Part shown: positions 21,047 through 27,186 of the stretch, piece by piece
How positions within the stretch are numbered: position 1 is the first letter of the stretch
How the letters are laid out: each line of letters starts with the position of its first letter
IMG/VR virus record: IMGVR_UViG_3300037585_002151
Span: 1-27,186 of that record
DNA length: 27,186 nucleotides
Reading direction: 5' to 3' (one strand)
Source: a virus
The notes under the pieces: model-generated
Databases searched by the model: none
What the model saw: the letters and a program-made list of their open reading frames with translations, nothing else
What the model was told of the DNA's origin: nothing
Translations under genes and position numbers: made by a program

Positions 21047-21447
21047 AGTCTGCTCTAATTGTTGGCGCTTTGGTGTCTTGTCTAACTCTTACAGCTTGTA
21101 ACTCTGTAACGAACCGACAAGGTGGTGCATTACTTGGTGGTGTCGCTGGTGGTATTTTAGGTAATCAAGTTGGTGGTGGTAACGGTAAGACTGTTGCAAC
21201 TATTGGTGGTGCAATACTAGGCACCATTGCTGGGTCACAGATTGGTGGAAACATTGATCGTCAGAATCAGCAACCGACTCAGATTATTGTGCAAAATCCA
21301 CAACCTATTCATTCAACTGATGCATGTCATGCTTATGTTAGAAATCAAGGCGCATATGCATCTTGTAAACGCGGCGTGGCACAACGTAATGCAGAGCTGC
21401 AACGAAGGTTGGAACGTGAAGCATATAAAGTGGGAAATCACAATTAA
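21043..21447 (+). CDS. Glycine-zipper outer-membrane lipoprotein (17-kDa antigen/SlyB-like)
   Basis: A 134-residue protein: lipoprotein signal MKSALIVGALVSCLTLTAC with the lipobox Cys at residue 19, then a glycine-zipper hairpin (ALLGGVAGGILGNQVGGG and IGGAILGTIAGSQIGGNID), the form of the 2TM glycine-zipper domain of SlyB and the rickettsial 17-kDa antigen. The tail has two Cys (DACHAY, ASCKRG) and ends in a basic helix. Such lipoproteins normally belong to bacterial envelopes. Here it sits between two phage early promoters, suggesting an envelope-modifying phage gene acquired from a host. Superinfection exclusion or membrane stabilisation are possible roles. Confidence 0.8.
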   Translation: MKSALIVGALVSCLTLTACNSVTNRQGGALLGGVAGGILGNQVGGGNGKTVATIGGAILGTIAGSQIGGNIDRQNQQPTQIIVQNPQPIHSTDACHAYVRNQGAYASCKRGVAQRNAELQRRLEREAYKVGNHN

Positions 21448-21452
21448 AACTA

Positions 21453-21481
21453 TTGACATTGTATCTGTGGTTTGATATTAT
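21453..21481 (+). promoter_or_regulatory. Sigma70-like early promoter for the bS21 gene
   Basis: -35 TTGACA at 21453-21458, 17-bp spacer, -10 TATTAT at 21476-21481, in the 54-bp gap before the bS21 gene. A strong GAGGAG ribosome site precedes ATG 21502. Confidence 0.75.
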
Positions 21482-21501
21482 AACTGAAATGAGGAGATAA
21501 G

Positions 21502-21705
21502 ATGAAAGTTGAAGTTCGTAATGATAACGTTGATGTTGCTCTAAGAATTCTGAAGAAGAAACTTCAAGAGGATGGTTTCTACACTGAGATCCGAGAACGT
21601 GAACGTTTCAGGTCAAAAGGTGAGAAACGAAGACTGGCGAAGGCTGCTGGTCGTAGACGTTATTTGAAATCTTTGGAGAAAAGGAAAGTTGAATTCGGAT
21701 ACTGA
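21502..21705 (+). CDS. rpsU: Ribosomal protein bS21
   Basis: A 67-residue basic protein matching bS21 along its length. NDNVDVALRILKKKLQEDG corresponds to the conserved N-terminal helix, followed by RERERFRSKGEKRRLAKAAG and a basic tail ending EFGY. bS21 sits by the mRNA exit of the 30S subunit and is thought to influence initiation. Viral bS21 genes are well documented in aquatic phages. The dedicated early promoter and very strong GAGGAG site fit early production to modify host ribosomes. Its 3' end overlaps the next gene by 17 bp. Confidence 0.92.
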   Translation: MKVEVRNDNVDVALRILKKKLQEDGFYTEIRERERFRSKGEKRRLAKAAGRRRYLKSLEKRKVEFGY

Positions 21706-22015
21706 TTCTAGTGTAAGAACTAGTACAATTGAATTAAAGACTCATGAAATACCAACAAAAACAGTTACTCCTACAAGTGGACCAAGTTGGTATCTCAAGT
21801 GGCTTTCAAGTGCATTTTTAATTGTTGGTCTTTTTTTGACTGCAAACAATTTATATCCTTGGAACCTTGCATTTCATGGTATAGGTCTTTTTGGTTGGTT
21901 CATTGTTTCAATTCTTTGGAATGACCGCGCATTGTTAATTGTAAATGCTGTTGGTCTTACTTTGTTACTAAATGGTTTATTGGCTCATTATCTAAAAGGT
22001 TATGTTGGTGGCTAA
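21689..22015 (+). CDS. Small polytopic membrane protein (marine conserved)
   Basis: The likely start is TTG 21689, inside the bS21 gene, with AAGGA just upstream; no in-frame ATG precedes the first hydrophobic segment. Residues about 34-108 hold three hydrophobic stretches (LKWLSSAFLIVGLFLTA, AFHGIGLFGWFIVSIL, LIVNAVGLTLLLNGLL). The middle ILWNDRALLIVNAV reads like a small conserved membrane protein family of marine bacteria and phages. The first 33 residues are Thr/Ser-rich and soluble. Function is unknown. It is linked by overlap to both neighbours. Confidence 0.6.
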   Translation: MNSDTDSSVRTSTIELKTHEIPTKTVTPTSGPSWYLKWLSSAFLIVGLFLTANNLYPWNLAFHGIGLFGWFIVSILWNDRALLIVNAVGLTLLLNGLLAHYLKGYVGG

Positions 22016-22565
22016 AAAAATTCGTGCAAAAACTCAGAACAGTGGTTGGTCTGATCCTTCTAAGAAAAAGAAGACTCGCAAACCACGTAAACCTATGACT
22101 GAGGAACAACGGCGGGCCGCTGCTGAACGTCTTAAGAAGGCACGAGAGGCTCGTGCAAAAAAGAATCCTAACTATGGTAAGACTGGTCTTCATTCATCTC
22201 TACATGATTTGGATGAGGAGCATGAACTGCATCCTGATAAAATCAAGGAATGGATTAGGGTACAAAAAGATTTCATCTCTTCTGAAAAGAGAAACGAAAG
22301 AAACAATGTTAAAGGTGCAACTTCCCGTAGAATTAGCCATGAAGGGTATGTGAGAAGTATGCAAACATATTTGAAGGATGGTGTGTGGGTCGATTTGTTT
22401 TATGGCGAAAGGCAACAATACAAAATGGAATTTATTTGTGCAGCCATGGCATATTATCATGAAGGACCATATAAGGGTATGCCAAAACGAAGTGTGGGTG
22501 TCTGGTATCCAGATATCAATTGTGTTTACACAAAGGAAATGTTTGATTCGGATAGGAGTGGTTAA
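22002..22565 (+). CDS. Conserved marine phage protein with basic N-terminus
   Basis: A 187-residue protein. Residues 1-60 are strongly basic and helical (KKKKTRKPRKPMTEEQRRAA), suiting nucleic acid binding. The rest is globular with HDLDEEHELHPDKIKEWI and a C-terminal WVDLFYGERQQYKM, then GVWYPDINCVYTKEM. I recall this as a conserved protein of marine T4-like phages without assigned function. Overlaps the membrane protein gene by 14 bp. A nucleic-acid-associated role is inferred from charge only. Confidence 0.65.
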   Translation: MLVAKKIRAKTQNSGWSDPSKKKKTRKPRKPMTEEQRRAAAERLKKAREARAKKNPNYGKTGLHSSLHDLDEEHELHPDKIKEWIRVQKDFISSEKRNERNNVKGATSRRISHEGYVRSMQTYLKDGVWVDLFYGERQQYKMEFICAAMAYYHEGPYKGMPKRSVGVWYPDINCVYTKEMFDSDRSG

Positions 22566-22571
22566 GTGACC

Positions 22572-22994
22572 ATGTGTGAAGAACCGATTCAGAAAAATAA
22601 CGTGATTGCTGGGCCGTGGAAGGCAAGGCCCAAGAGAGAAGTTATTCTTCAGGATGAGAAAATCATTGAAGACCAAGAGAACGCAATGTTCTGTGATACT
22701 CTGACTGAAGGGTTGTTGATTCAGATGATTAACACTATAGATGAGAATGGATTTGAAACTAATACTGAAAACTTTTTGAGAGATATGGGTTGGATTATTG
22801 AATCTGTTCGCAGCACTCTATATAGAGAGATGGATTTAGAGCATCCAATGTCTGAATTGATACGAGAATTTACTAAAGAAATAGAGCCTGAAGAAAAACA
22901 AAAGTCTCGTCACTTTATTTTAGATATGGGAAGATTGGGTGATACATTGAAAAGATTTCGGAATGAAGATGAAGATGAAAAAGAAACAGAGTAA
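22572..22994 (+). CDS. Conserved acidic phage protein
   Basis: The start could be GTG 22566, directly after the upstream stop, or ATG 22572; ATG is preferred, giving 140 residues. The protein is acidic and mainly helical, with FCDTLTEGLLIQMI and DMGWIIESVRSTLYREM in the middle and an Asp/Glu-rich tail. It resembles small conserved proteins of cyanophages. The last 32 bp overlap the next gene in another frame. No function can be assigned. Confidence 0.65.
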   Translation: MCEEPIQKNNVIAGPWKARPKREVILQDEKIIEDQENAMFCDTLTEGLLIQMINTIDENGFETNTENFLRDMGWIIESVRSTLYREMDLEHPMSELIREFTKEIEPEEKQKSRHFILDMGRLGDTLKRFRNEDEDEKETE

Positions 22995-23643
22995 GTTCCA
23001 TGAGGTGTTTAGTCCAACAATATTAGAGACACAAGTATCCGACAGATTTGTTGACATCATTAATAGAGTTGGTGACAGTGTGTTAAGTGATTCCATGTAC
23101 ATTGCCAAGTGGGATTGGTCACACAAGCTTGTTGGTAAAGTAACCAGTGAAGTTCAGATACCCATCTCTGATAAGGATGAAAAAGAATTTCTTTTTAAGA
23201 TTATGCGTGAGAAATGTCTTGAATACTTGAATTACATTATTAGTAAGAACCGAGCATATCTTTGGTATAAGATGGCTGGACGTGACACAAAACCTACCGT
23301 AGATAACATTCATTTAGTTCATAGTTGGATTGTCAGTCAATATGCTGGAGAGTACAATCCTTATCATCATCATGGCGGTGATATTTCTGCTGTGGTGTAT
23401 CTAAAAATTCCTGATGGTATGGAAGAAGAGTTAAGGAAAGAGTATCAAGATCACTATCCTTCAAACGGATTGATTGAATTCATGTATGGTGAAAATCAAG
23501 ACATGAGAAGTGACAATATCAAGTTCAAACCAGAGGTAGGAACTATGTTATTGTTTCCCTCTTATTTGAAACATTTTGTGTATCCTTTTTACAGTGAAGG
23601 TGAGAGAAGAAGTATGAGCTTCAATGCTCATATGAAAGTATGA
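22963..23643 (+). CDS. 2OG-Fe(II) oxygenase, phage type (second in window)
   Basis: A 226-residue protein. The iron-site region is AGEYNPYHHHGGDISAVVYL (His135-137, Asp140), the pattern of phage 2OG-Fe(II) oxygenases where N-P-x-H-x-H precedes a VVYL strand. The distal ligand is His204 in YLKHFVYPF, with Arg215/216 in GERRSMSFN as 2-oxoglutarate binder. KPEVGTMLLFPS is the preceding strand. It is only distantly similar to the enzyme at 5885, sharing the fold but not the sequence. The start is uncertain: three in-frame ATG codons occur within 13 bases, all inside the previous gene. Substrate unknown. Confidence 0.85.
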   Translation: MKMKMKKKQSKFHEVFSPTILETQVSDRFVDIINRVGDSVLSDSMYIAKWDWSHKLVGKVTSEVQIPISDKDEKEFLFKIMREKCLEYLNYIISKNRAYLWYKMAGRDTKPTVDNIHLVHSWIVSQYAGEYNPYHHHGGDISAVVYLKIPDGMEEELRKEYQDHYPSNGLIEFMYGENQDMRSDNIKFKPEVGTMLLFPSYLKHFVYPFYSEGERRSMSFNAHMKV

Positions 23644-23870
23644 AGGAATTAATAATTCTGGTTATAATGTCTTACCCCCAACATCAGTACCCTGATTTTG
23701 TAAAGATAACCCAACAAGACGGTCGGCCTCTGGTTTTTAATAACTATGAAGATTGTTCTGATTATATTGATAGAAACTTTGAGAAGTTACAAAAGTTTGC
23801 AAGACTTGCAGAACCAGAAGCAAATGACGCATATATGATGACGTGTGCTGAAAAGAGATACCATAAATGA
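23640..23870 (+). CDS. Small conserved phage protein
   Basis: A 76-residue protein starting with a short hydrophobic stretch (MKELIILVIMSYPQHQYPDF). KITQQDGRPLVFNNYEDCSDYI and MMTCAEKRYHK follow, with two Cys. The pattern is one I recall from many marine T4-like phages beside RNase H and oxygenase genes. It could be exported or membrane-associated through the hydrophobic start. It overlaps both neighbours by 4 bp. Function unknown. Confidence 0.65.
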   Translation: MKELIILVIMSYPQHQYPDFVKITQQDGRPLVFNNYEDCSDYIDRNFEKLQKFARLAEPEANDAYMMTCAEKRYHK

Positions 23871-24724
23871 TTTTAGTTGATATGAACCAAATTGGTGTTG
23901 CAAGTGTCATGATGCACTTGAACATCACAAAACGTGATAGTGTTGATGTGCCTTTGGTGCGTCACATGATTCTTAATTCTCTTCGTATGTATCGTCATAA
24001 GTTTAATGAAGAGTATGGTGAGCTGGTTATCTGTTATGATTCCAGACACTATTGGAGACGTGATTTCTTTCCAGAGTATAAAGCCAGTAGAAAGAAAACC
24101 AGAGAAACTTCTGGTCACAATTGGAATGACATCTTTGAATGTCTGAATACTGTCAAAGATGAACTCATAGAATTTTTTCCGTACAAGGTTCTTGAGGTAT
24201 ACGGTGCAGAGGCTGATGATATTATTGCTGCATTGTGTCTTGAACTTGAATTTGATAATGGTAAGACATTGATTCTGTCCGGCGACAAAGACTTTGTTCA
24301 GTTGCAGAAATATAGTAACGTCACACAATACAGCCCAATCACGAAAAAGTTTGTGGATGGTGTTGACCCTAATGAATATCTCTGTGAACATATTCTTAAG
24401 GGTGATGTAAGTGATGGTGTTCCAAATGTGTTATCGCCGGACAATACGTTTGTTGATGGGTTGCGTCAGCGTCCATTGAGTAAGAAAAAGATTGCTGATA
24501 TCTTAGAGGATTTGAATGAAGGTGAATTGCTTTATGCAGCATCTTGGTATCGTAATTATCAGAGGAATCAGAAGCTGATTGATTTGAAAGAATCACCTAA
24601 AGAGTTGTTTTTGGAATGTATAGAGTCATATCAAAAAGCACCAGAAGGTGACCGTAGTAAACTACTAAATTATTTTATAGATAATAAGTTAAAAGATTTG
24701 ATGGACAACATAGGAGATTTTTAA
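23867..24724 (+). CDS. rnh: T4 RNase H-type 5'-3' exonuclease/flap endonuclease
   Basis: A 285-residue protein with the conserved acidic residues of the FEN/T4 RNase H family: Asp5 (MILVDMNQ), Asp58 (CYDSRHYWRR), Glu115, Asp117 and Asp118 (GAEADDII), Asp140 and Asp142 (SGDKDFVQL), and Asp180 and Asp183 (KGDVSDGVPN). The helix-hairpin-helix-like LSKKKIADILE follows. In T4 this enzyme removes lagging-strand RNA primers and flaps, so it complements the primase in this window. Length is close to T4 RNase H (305). It overlaps the previous gene by ATGA. Confidence 0.92.
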   Translation: MILVDMNQIGVASVMMHLNITKRDSVDVPLVRHMILNSLRMYRHKFNEEYGELVICYDSRHYWRRDFFPEYKASRKKTRETSGHNWNDIFECLNTVKDELIEFFPYKVLEVYGAEADDIIAALCLELEFDNGKTLILSGDKDFVQLQKYSNVTQYSPITKKFVDGVDPNEYLCEHILKGDVSDGVPNVLSPDNTFVDGLRQRPLSKKKIADILEDLNEGELLYAASWYRNYQRNQKLIDLKESPKELFLECIESYQKAPEGDRSKLLNYFIDNKLKDLMDNIGDF

Positions 24725-24725
24725 T

Positions 24726-25202
24726 ATGCCATATACACCATTAATGTCTGAGGTTTTGGACAAAGTTGCGAAAGCGAAGAGTAAAGATAAGAAGGTTGAG
24801 TTGTTGAGACAACACAATACAGACGCATTGAGAATGGTTCTCAAGTCGTCTTTTGATCCCAACATTGAATGGGATTTGCCAGAAGGTGATGTTCCATACA
24901 CACCAAATGATGCTCCAGAAGGAACAGAGCATAACATGCTTGTACATGAGGCAAGAACTTTGTTTCATTATATTAAGGGTGGCAATCCTCAATTGACAGG
25001 TAACCGTAGAGAAAACATGTTTATTCAAATGTTGGAAGGGTTGCATCAAAATGAAGCAGAACTTGTGGTTGCTGCAAAGGACAAGGCTCTACACAGAAAG
25101 TATAAGGGTTTATCTGCTAACGTGGTAAAAGAAGCATTTGGTTGGACTGAAGATTATATGCAACCAGATGATGATTATCCAGGCGAACACGCAAGATCGT
25201 AA
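24726..25202 (+). CDS. Conserved marine T4-like phage protein (DUF6433-like)
   Basis: A 158-residue protein. The helical start SEVLDKVAKAKSKDKKVELL, the aromatic-acidic IEWDLPEGDVPYTPND and the basic middle KGGNPQLTGNRRENMFIQML resemble a conserved cyanophage/pelagiphage protein annotated as DUF6433. It sits next to RNase H, as I recall in those phages. No catalytic motif is evident; a replication or regulatory role is possible from context. Ends on a TAATG junction with the lysin gene. Confidence 0.7.
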   Translation: MPYTPLMSEVLDKVAKAKSKDKKVELLRQHNTDALRMVLKSSFDPNIEWDLPEGDVPYTPNDAPEGTEHNMLVHEARTLFHYIKGGNPQLTGNRRENMFIQMLEGLHQNEAELVVAAKDKALHRKYKGLSANVVKEAFGWTEDYMQPDDDYPGEHARS

Positions 25203-25678
25203 TGGATGTTGGTGTTTGGGTAACTGGGAGCATATTGGCTCTTGGTGGTATATTAGGTGCCTCTTGGTACACACAAGACAAAGAAAAACAGATAGAGTGT
25301 CTTGCTAAAAACTTGTACTTTGAGGTTGGAAATCAAGGCACAGCAGGAATGCTTGCTGTGTCTTCTGTTGTTATAAATCGTATCAATGACGATAGATTTC
25401 CAAGCACTATGTGTAAAGTGATCCATCAAAAAAGAGGTGGTGTTTGTCAATTTAGCTGGTATTGTGATAAAAAATCTGATAATCCATCAGACAAAAAAAT
25501 ATATCAAGAAAAACTTGACTTTGTTCGTAAATTGTTAGATAATGATAGACAGTGGGTTGACATCACAGATGGTGCAACAAACTACCACGCTAATTATGTT
25601 AGACCCTCTTGGAGAAAGAGGTTAAAAAGAACAACTGAAATTGATAAACATATTTTTTATAGATGGAATAAAAAATAA
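25202..25678 (+). CDS. SleB-type cell wall hydrolase (lysin candidate)
   Basis: A 158-residue protein. Residues 5-22 form a hydrophobic segment (VWVTGSILALGGILGASW) without a clear cleavage site, so it may be a membrane-anchored or signal-anchor-release form. The SleB-type domain follows: CLAKNLYFEVGNQGTAGMLA (the Glu of YFEV is the likely catalytic acid), VINRINDDRFPSTMCKVI, GVCQFSWYCD and ATNYHANYVRPSW. SleB-family enzymes cut peptidoglycan glycan strands. It could be the phage endolysin, exported without needing a large holin. It sits among replication genes, away from the spanin-like pair. Confidence 0.85.
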   Translation: MDVGVWVTGSILALGGILGASWYTQDKEKQIECLAKNLYFEVGNQGTAGMLAVSSVVINRINDDRFPSTMCKVIHQKRGGVCQFSWYCDKKSDNPSDKKIYQEKLDFVRKLLDNDRQWVDITDGATNYHANYVRPSWRKRLKRTTEIDKHIFYRWNKK

Positions 25679-26857
25679 ATGGTAATGTTTGATTATCACC
25701 TTCTTTTTAGATTTGCAAATACGAAAAGAATAAAAATTATTTGGTGTCGAGATCATCAAACACACGGTGTTCGCTTTAATAACCCAGTTATCAAATATGT
25801 TGCTAAATTTGTTGGAGCCACTACTACTATAGTAGATAGAACAGGACAGACTAATACCTCTTGGTTTGATTATAGTCCAATTCCTTCTGATGTTAATACA
25901 GAAAAGTCATTTGAAACTTGTGCATTAGAAACAGCAGAAAATATTTGGAATCTAGCTCGTAAGAAAAATAATCTTCCTGTTCATATTGGATGGAGTGGCG
26001 GAATAGATTCTTCTGTTGCACTTCTAGCTTTGTTAGAAACAAAACCTATTGACAAAGAATTGCATGTAAGATATACTATAGATTCAATAGAGGAATTTCC
26101 AAGTCTATACAATGAAGTAGTTTCCAAGCAATGGAAACCTGTACCAGTGGATATGTTGTACGACACTGATTACTATAACAGAACAGATTGTCTTAAAGTA
26201 TCTGGTGATTGTGGTGACCAACTTTTTGGTAGTGATAGTATATTAGATGATGATAATGCTTTTCATGATTCTTGGCAAATTATGAAAAAATGGGATTTAG
26301 AGAAAGTATATGCTCCAGTTTTTTTAGAAGGGGGTAAACGTTCAGTTTGGCCAGCAGATTTAGAAATGCAACCTGAACTTTGGAAATACATAGACAACCA
26401 TGTTACTCGTGCACCATTTGAAATTAAAACTAGATTTGATTTATATTGGTGGATTAATTTTTCTTTAAAGTGGCAACATGTTAAGTATCGTATGCCAATA
26501 CAATTTTCTGGTGCGACAGAATACAAATCTAATTTAGCATTTTTTGATACAGAGGACTTTCAACGTTGGTCATTGTCAAATCATGATAAGAAACACAAGT
26601 ATACTTGGACATCTTATAAATGGCCCGCAAAAGAATTTATCCACAAATATCATCCTGATAAAGATTATCTTATTTACAAAAGGAAAGTTGGTTCTGGGAT
26701 GAGTTCAGATCCTTGGCGTAAGAAGGGAGAAAAATGGCCCAATCGACCGCAGTTGATTTTAAGTGATGGTAGAATATGGAAATATAGTGATGGAGAAATA
26801 CCGGCACATGTTGATGAAGAGGTTTCAATTTTTGAAGAGTTTTATTGGTTAAGATAA
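25679..26857 (+). CDS. Asparagine-synthetase-like ATP-pyrophosphatase without glutaminase domain
   Basis: A 392-residue protein. A PP-loop GWSGGIDSSVALL (Ser106 to Ser112) binds ATP, and SGDCGDQLFGSD (175-186) matches the second nucleotide/substrate motif of the asparagine synthetase C-terminal domain. The N-terminal region lacks the Cys2 glutaminase domain of AsnB. The C-terminal half is rich in aromatic residues and has KYHPDKDYLIYKRKVGSG. It probably activates a carboxylate by adenylation and transfers an amine or other group to a small molecule or protein. Substrate is unknown; the nitrogen would have to come from ammonia or a separate amidotransferase. Start ATG 25679 or 25685. Confidence 0.7.
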   Translation: MVMFDYHLLFRFANTKRIKIIWCRDHQTHGVRFNNPVIKYVAKFVGATTTIVDRTGQTNTSWFDYSPIPSDVNTEKSFETCALETAENIWNLARKKNNLPVHIGWSGGIDSSVALLALLETKPIDKELHVRYTIDSIEEFPSLYNEVVSKQWKPVPVDMLYDTDYYNRTDCLKVSGDCGDQLFGSDSILDDDNAFHDSWQIMKKWDLEKVYAPVFLEGGKRSVWPADLEMQPELWKYIDNHVTRAPFEIKTRFDLYWWINFSLKWQHVKYRMPIQFSGATEYKSNLAFFDTEDFQRWSLSNHDKKHKYTWTSYKWPAKEFIHKYHPDKDYLIYKRKVGSGMSSDPWRKKGEKWPNRPQLILSDGRIWKYSDGEIPAHVDEEVSIFEEFYWLR

Positions 26858-27186
26858 TGAATATATTTTATGTTGATAAAGATCCCATGATTGCTGCACA
26901 AATGATGTGTGATAAACATGTGGTGAAAATGATATTGGAGAGCGCACAGTTGCTCTCTACTGCACATCGTGTTCTTGATGGTGATGTATATGCTGACTCG
27001 GTAGGTTTGTATAAGACAGCCCACAAGAACCATCCTAGCACCATCTGGACTCGTGCTAGTGTGCATAATTATAATTGGTTGTACAATCATATGAATGGTT
27101 TGATGCAAGAATACACTTGTCGATATAATAAACATCATGCATCAGAACGACTGAACGCGCCTCTAAGAAAAACTCCTACTAATATT
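26857..27186 (+). CDS. Conserved phage protein, 3'-truncated by the window
   Basis: Reading from ATG 26857 (overlapping the previous stop, TAATG) the frame stays open to the window end, 110 codons. The start MNIFYVDKDPMIAAQMMCDK, then HVVKMILESAQLLSTAHR, then HKNHPSTIWTRAS and NYNWLYNHMNGL, match a protein I recall as common in marine T4-like phages and some bacteria, of unknown function. Conserved His, Lys and Asn residues suggest an enzyme. The C-terminus is missing. Confidence 0.8.
   Translation, partial: MNIFYVDKDPMIAAQMMCDKHVVKMILESAQLLSTAHRVLDGDVYADSVGLYKTAHKNHPSTIWTRASVHNYNWLYNHMNGLMQEYTCRYNKHHASERLNAPLRKTPTNI

Noticed and set aside
1-27186. tRNA genes, CRISPR arrays, transposons, integrase or attachment sites
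   Set aside because: None seen by eye: no cloverleaf with a CCA-type acceptor, no spaced direct repeats outside the fibre and curlin genes, and no transposase or recombinase motifs.

Overview
This is a stretch of a large tailed-phage genome of the marine T4-like (myovirus) type, probably infecting a Gram-negative marine bacterium. Every gene I support is on the + strand. Genes overlap by 1 to about 50 bp or sit a few bases apart, and no gap longer than about 110 bp lacks a gene. The DNA is AT-rich. Phage hallmarks are T4-like late promoters (TATAAATA), a gp61-type primase, a T4 RNase H-type nuclease, fibre-like virion proteins, 2OG-Fe(II) oxygenases and bS21. The phage resembles pelagiphage/cyanophage-type marine myoviruses. 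The host cannot be fixed from the sequence. Lipoproteins, spanin-like proteins and a curli apparatus all imply an outer membrane. I see no tRNA, CRISPR array, insertion sequence or integrase.

Layout. (1) 1-10.5 kb, mostly virion, assembly and lysis genes: a truncated charged protein with possible prohead-protease sites; fibre or decoration proteins (1335, 2671, 6475, 10016) behind TATAAATA late promoters; conserved marine T4-like proteins; a possible ADP-ribosyltransferase; a 2OG-Fe(II) oxygenase; an embedded i-spanin/o-spanin-like pair; a DUF1353 protein; a tiny cysteine-rich metallothionein-like protein; and small membrane proteins. (2) 10.9-14.4 kb, replication and nucleotide metabolism behind a sigma70-like promoter: primase, class II (B12-dependent) ribonucleotide reductase, a small zinc-ribbon-like protein and a PDDEXK nuclease. 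(3) 14.4-20.8 kb, accessory cassette: two related small membrane proteins, then CsgF, CsgG, a curlin-repeat protein, a FecR-domain protein, a second curlin-repeat protein, a CHASE2 class III nucleotidyl cyclase and a small membrane protein. (4) 20.8-27.2 kb: two more sigma70-like promoters, a glycine-zipper lipoprotein, bS21, conserved phage proteins, a second 2OG-Fe(II) oxygenase, RNase H, a SleB-type lysin, an asparagine-synthetase-like ATPase without a glutaminase domain, and a truncated conserved protein.

The standout is region 3. It is an apparently intact curli-type amyloid export set, with an outer-membrane pore, its accessory factor and two exported curlin-repeat subunits, interleaved with a FecR/CHASE2-cyclase signalling pair. 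Overlapping genes join it to phage genes on both sides, which argues against a contaminating host fragment. I infer that the infected cell could make extracellular amyloid and a cyclic nucleotide signal during infection. That would alter surface adhesion, aggregation, superinfection or host physiology, but the purpose is not shown by the sequence. The curlin chaperone CsgE and the regulator CsgD are not in the window.
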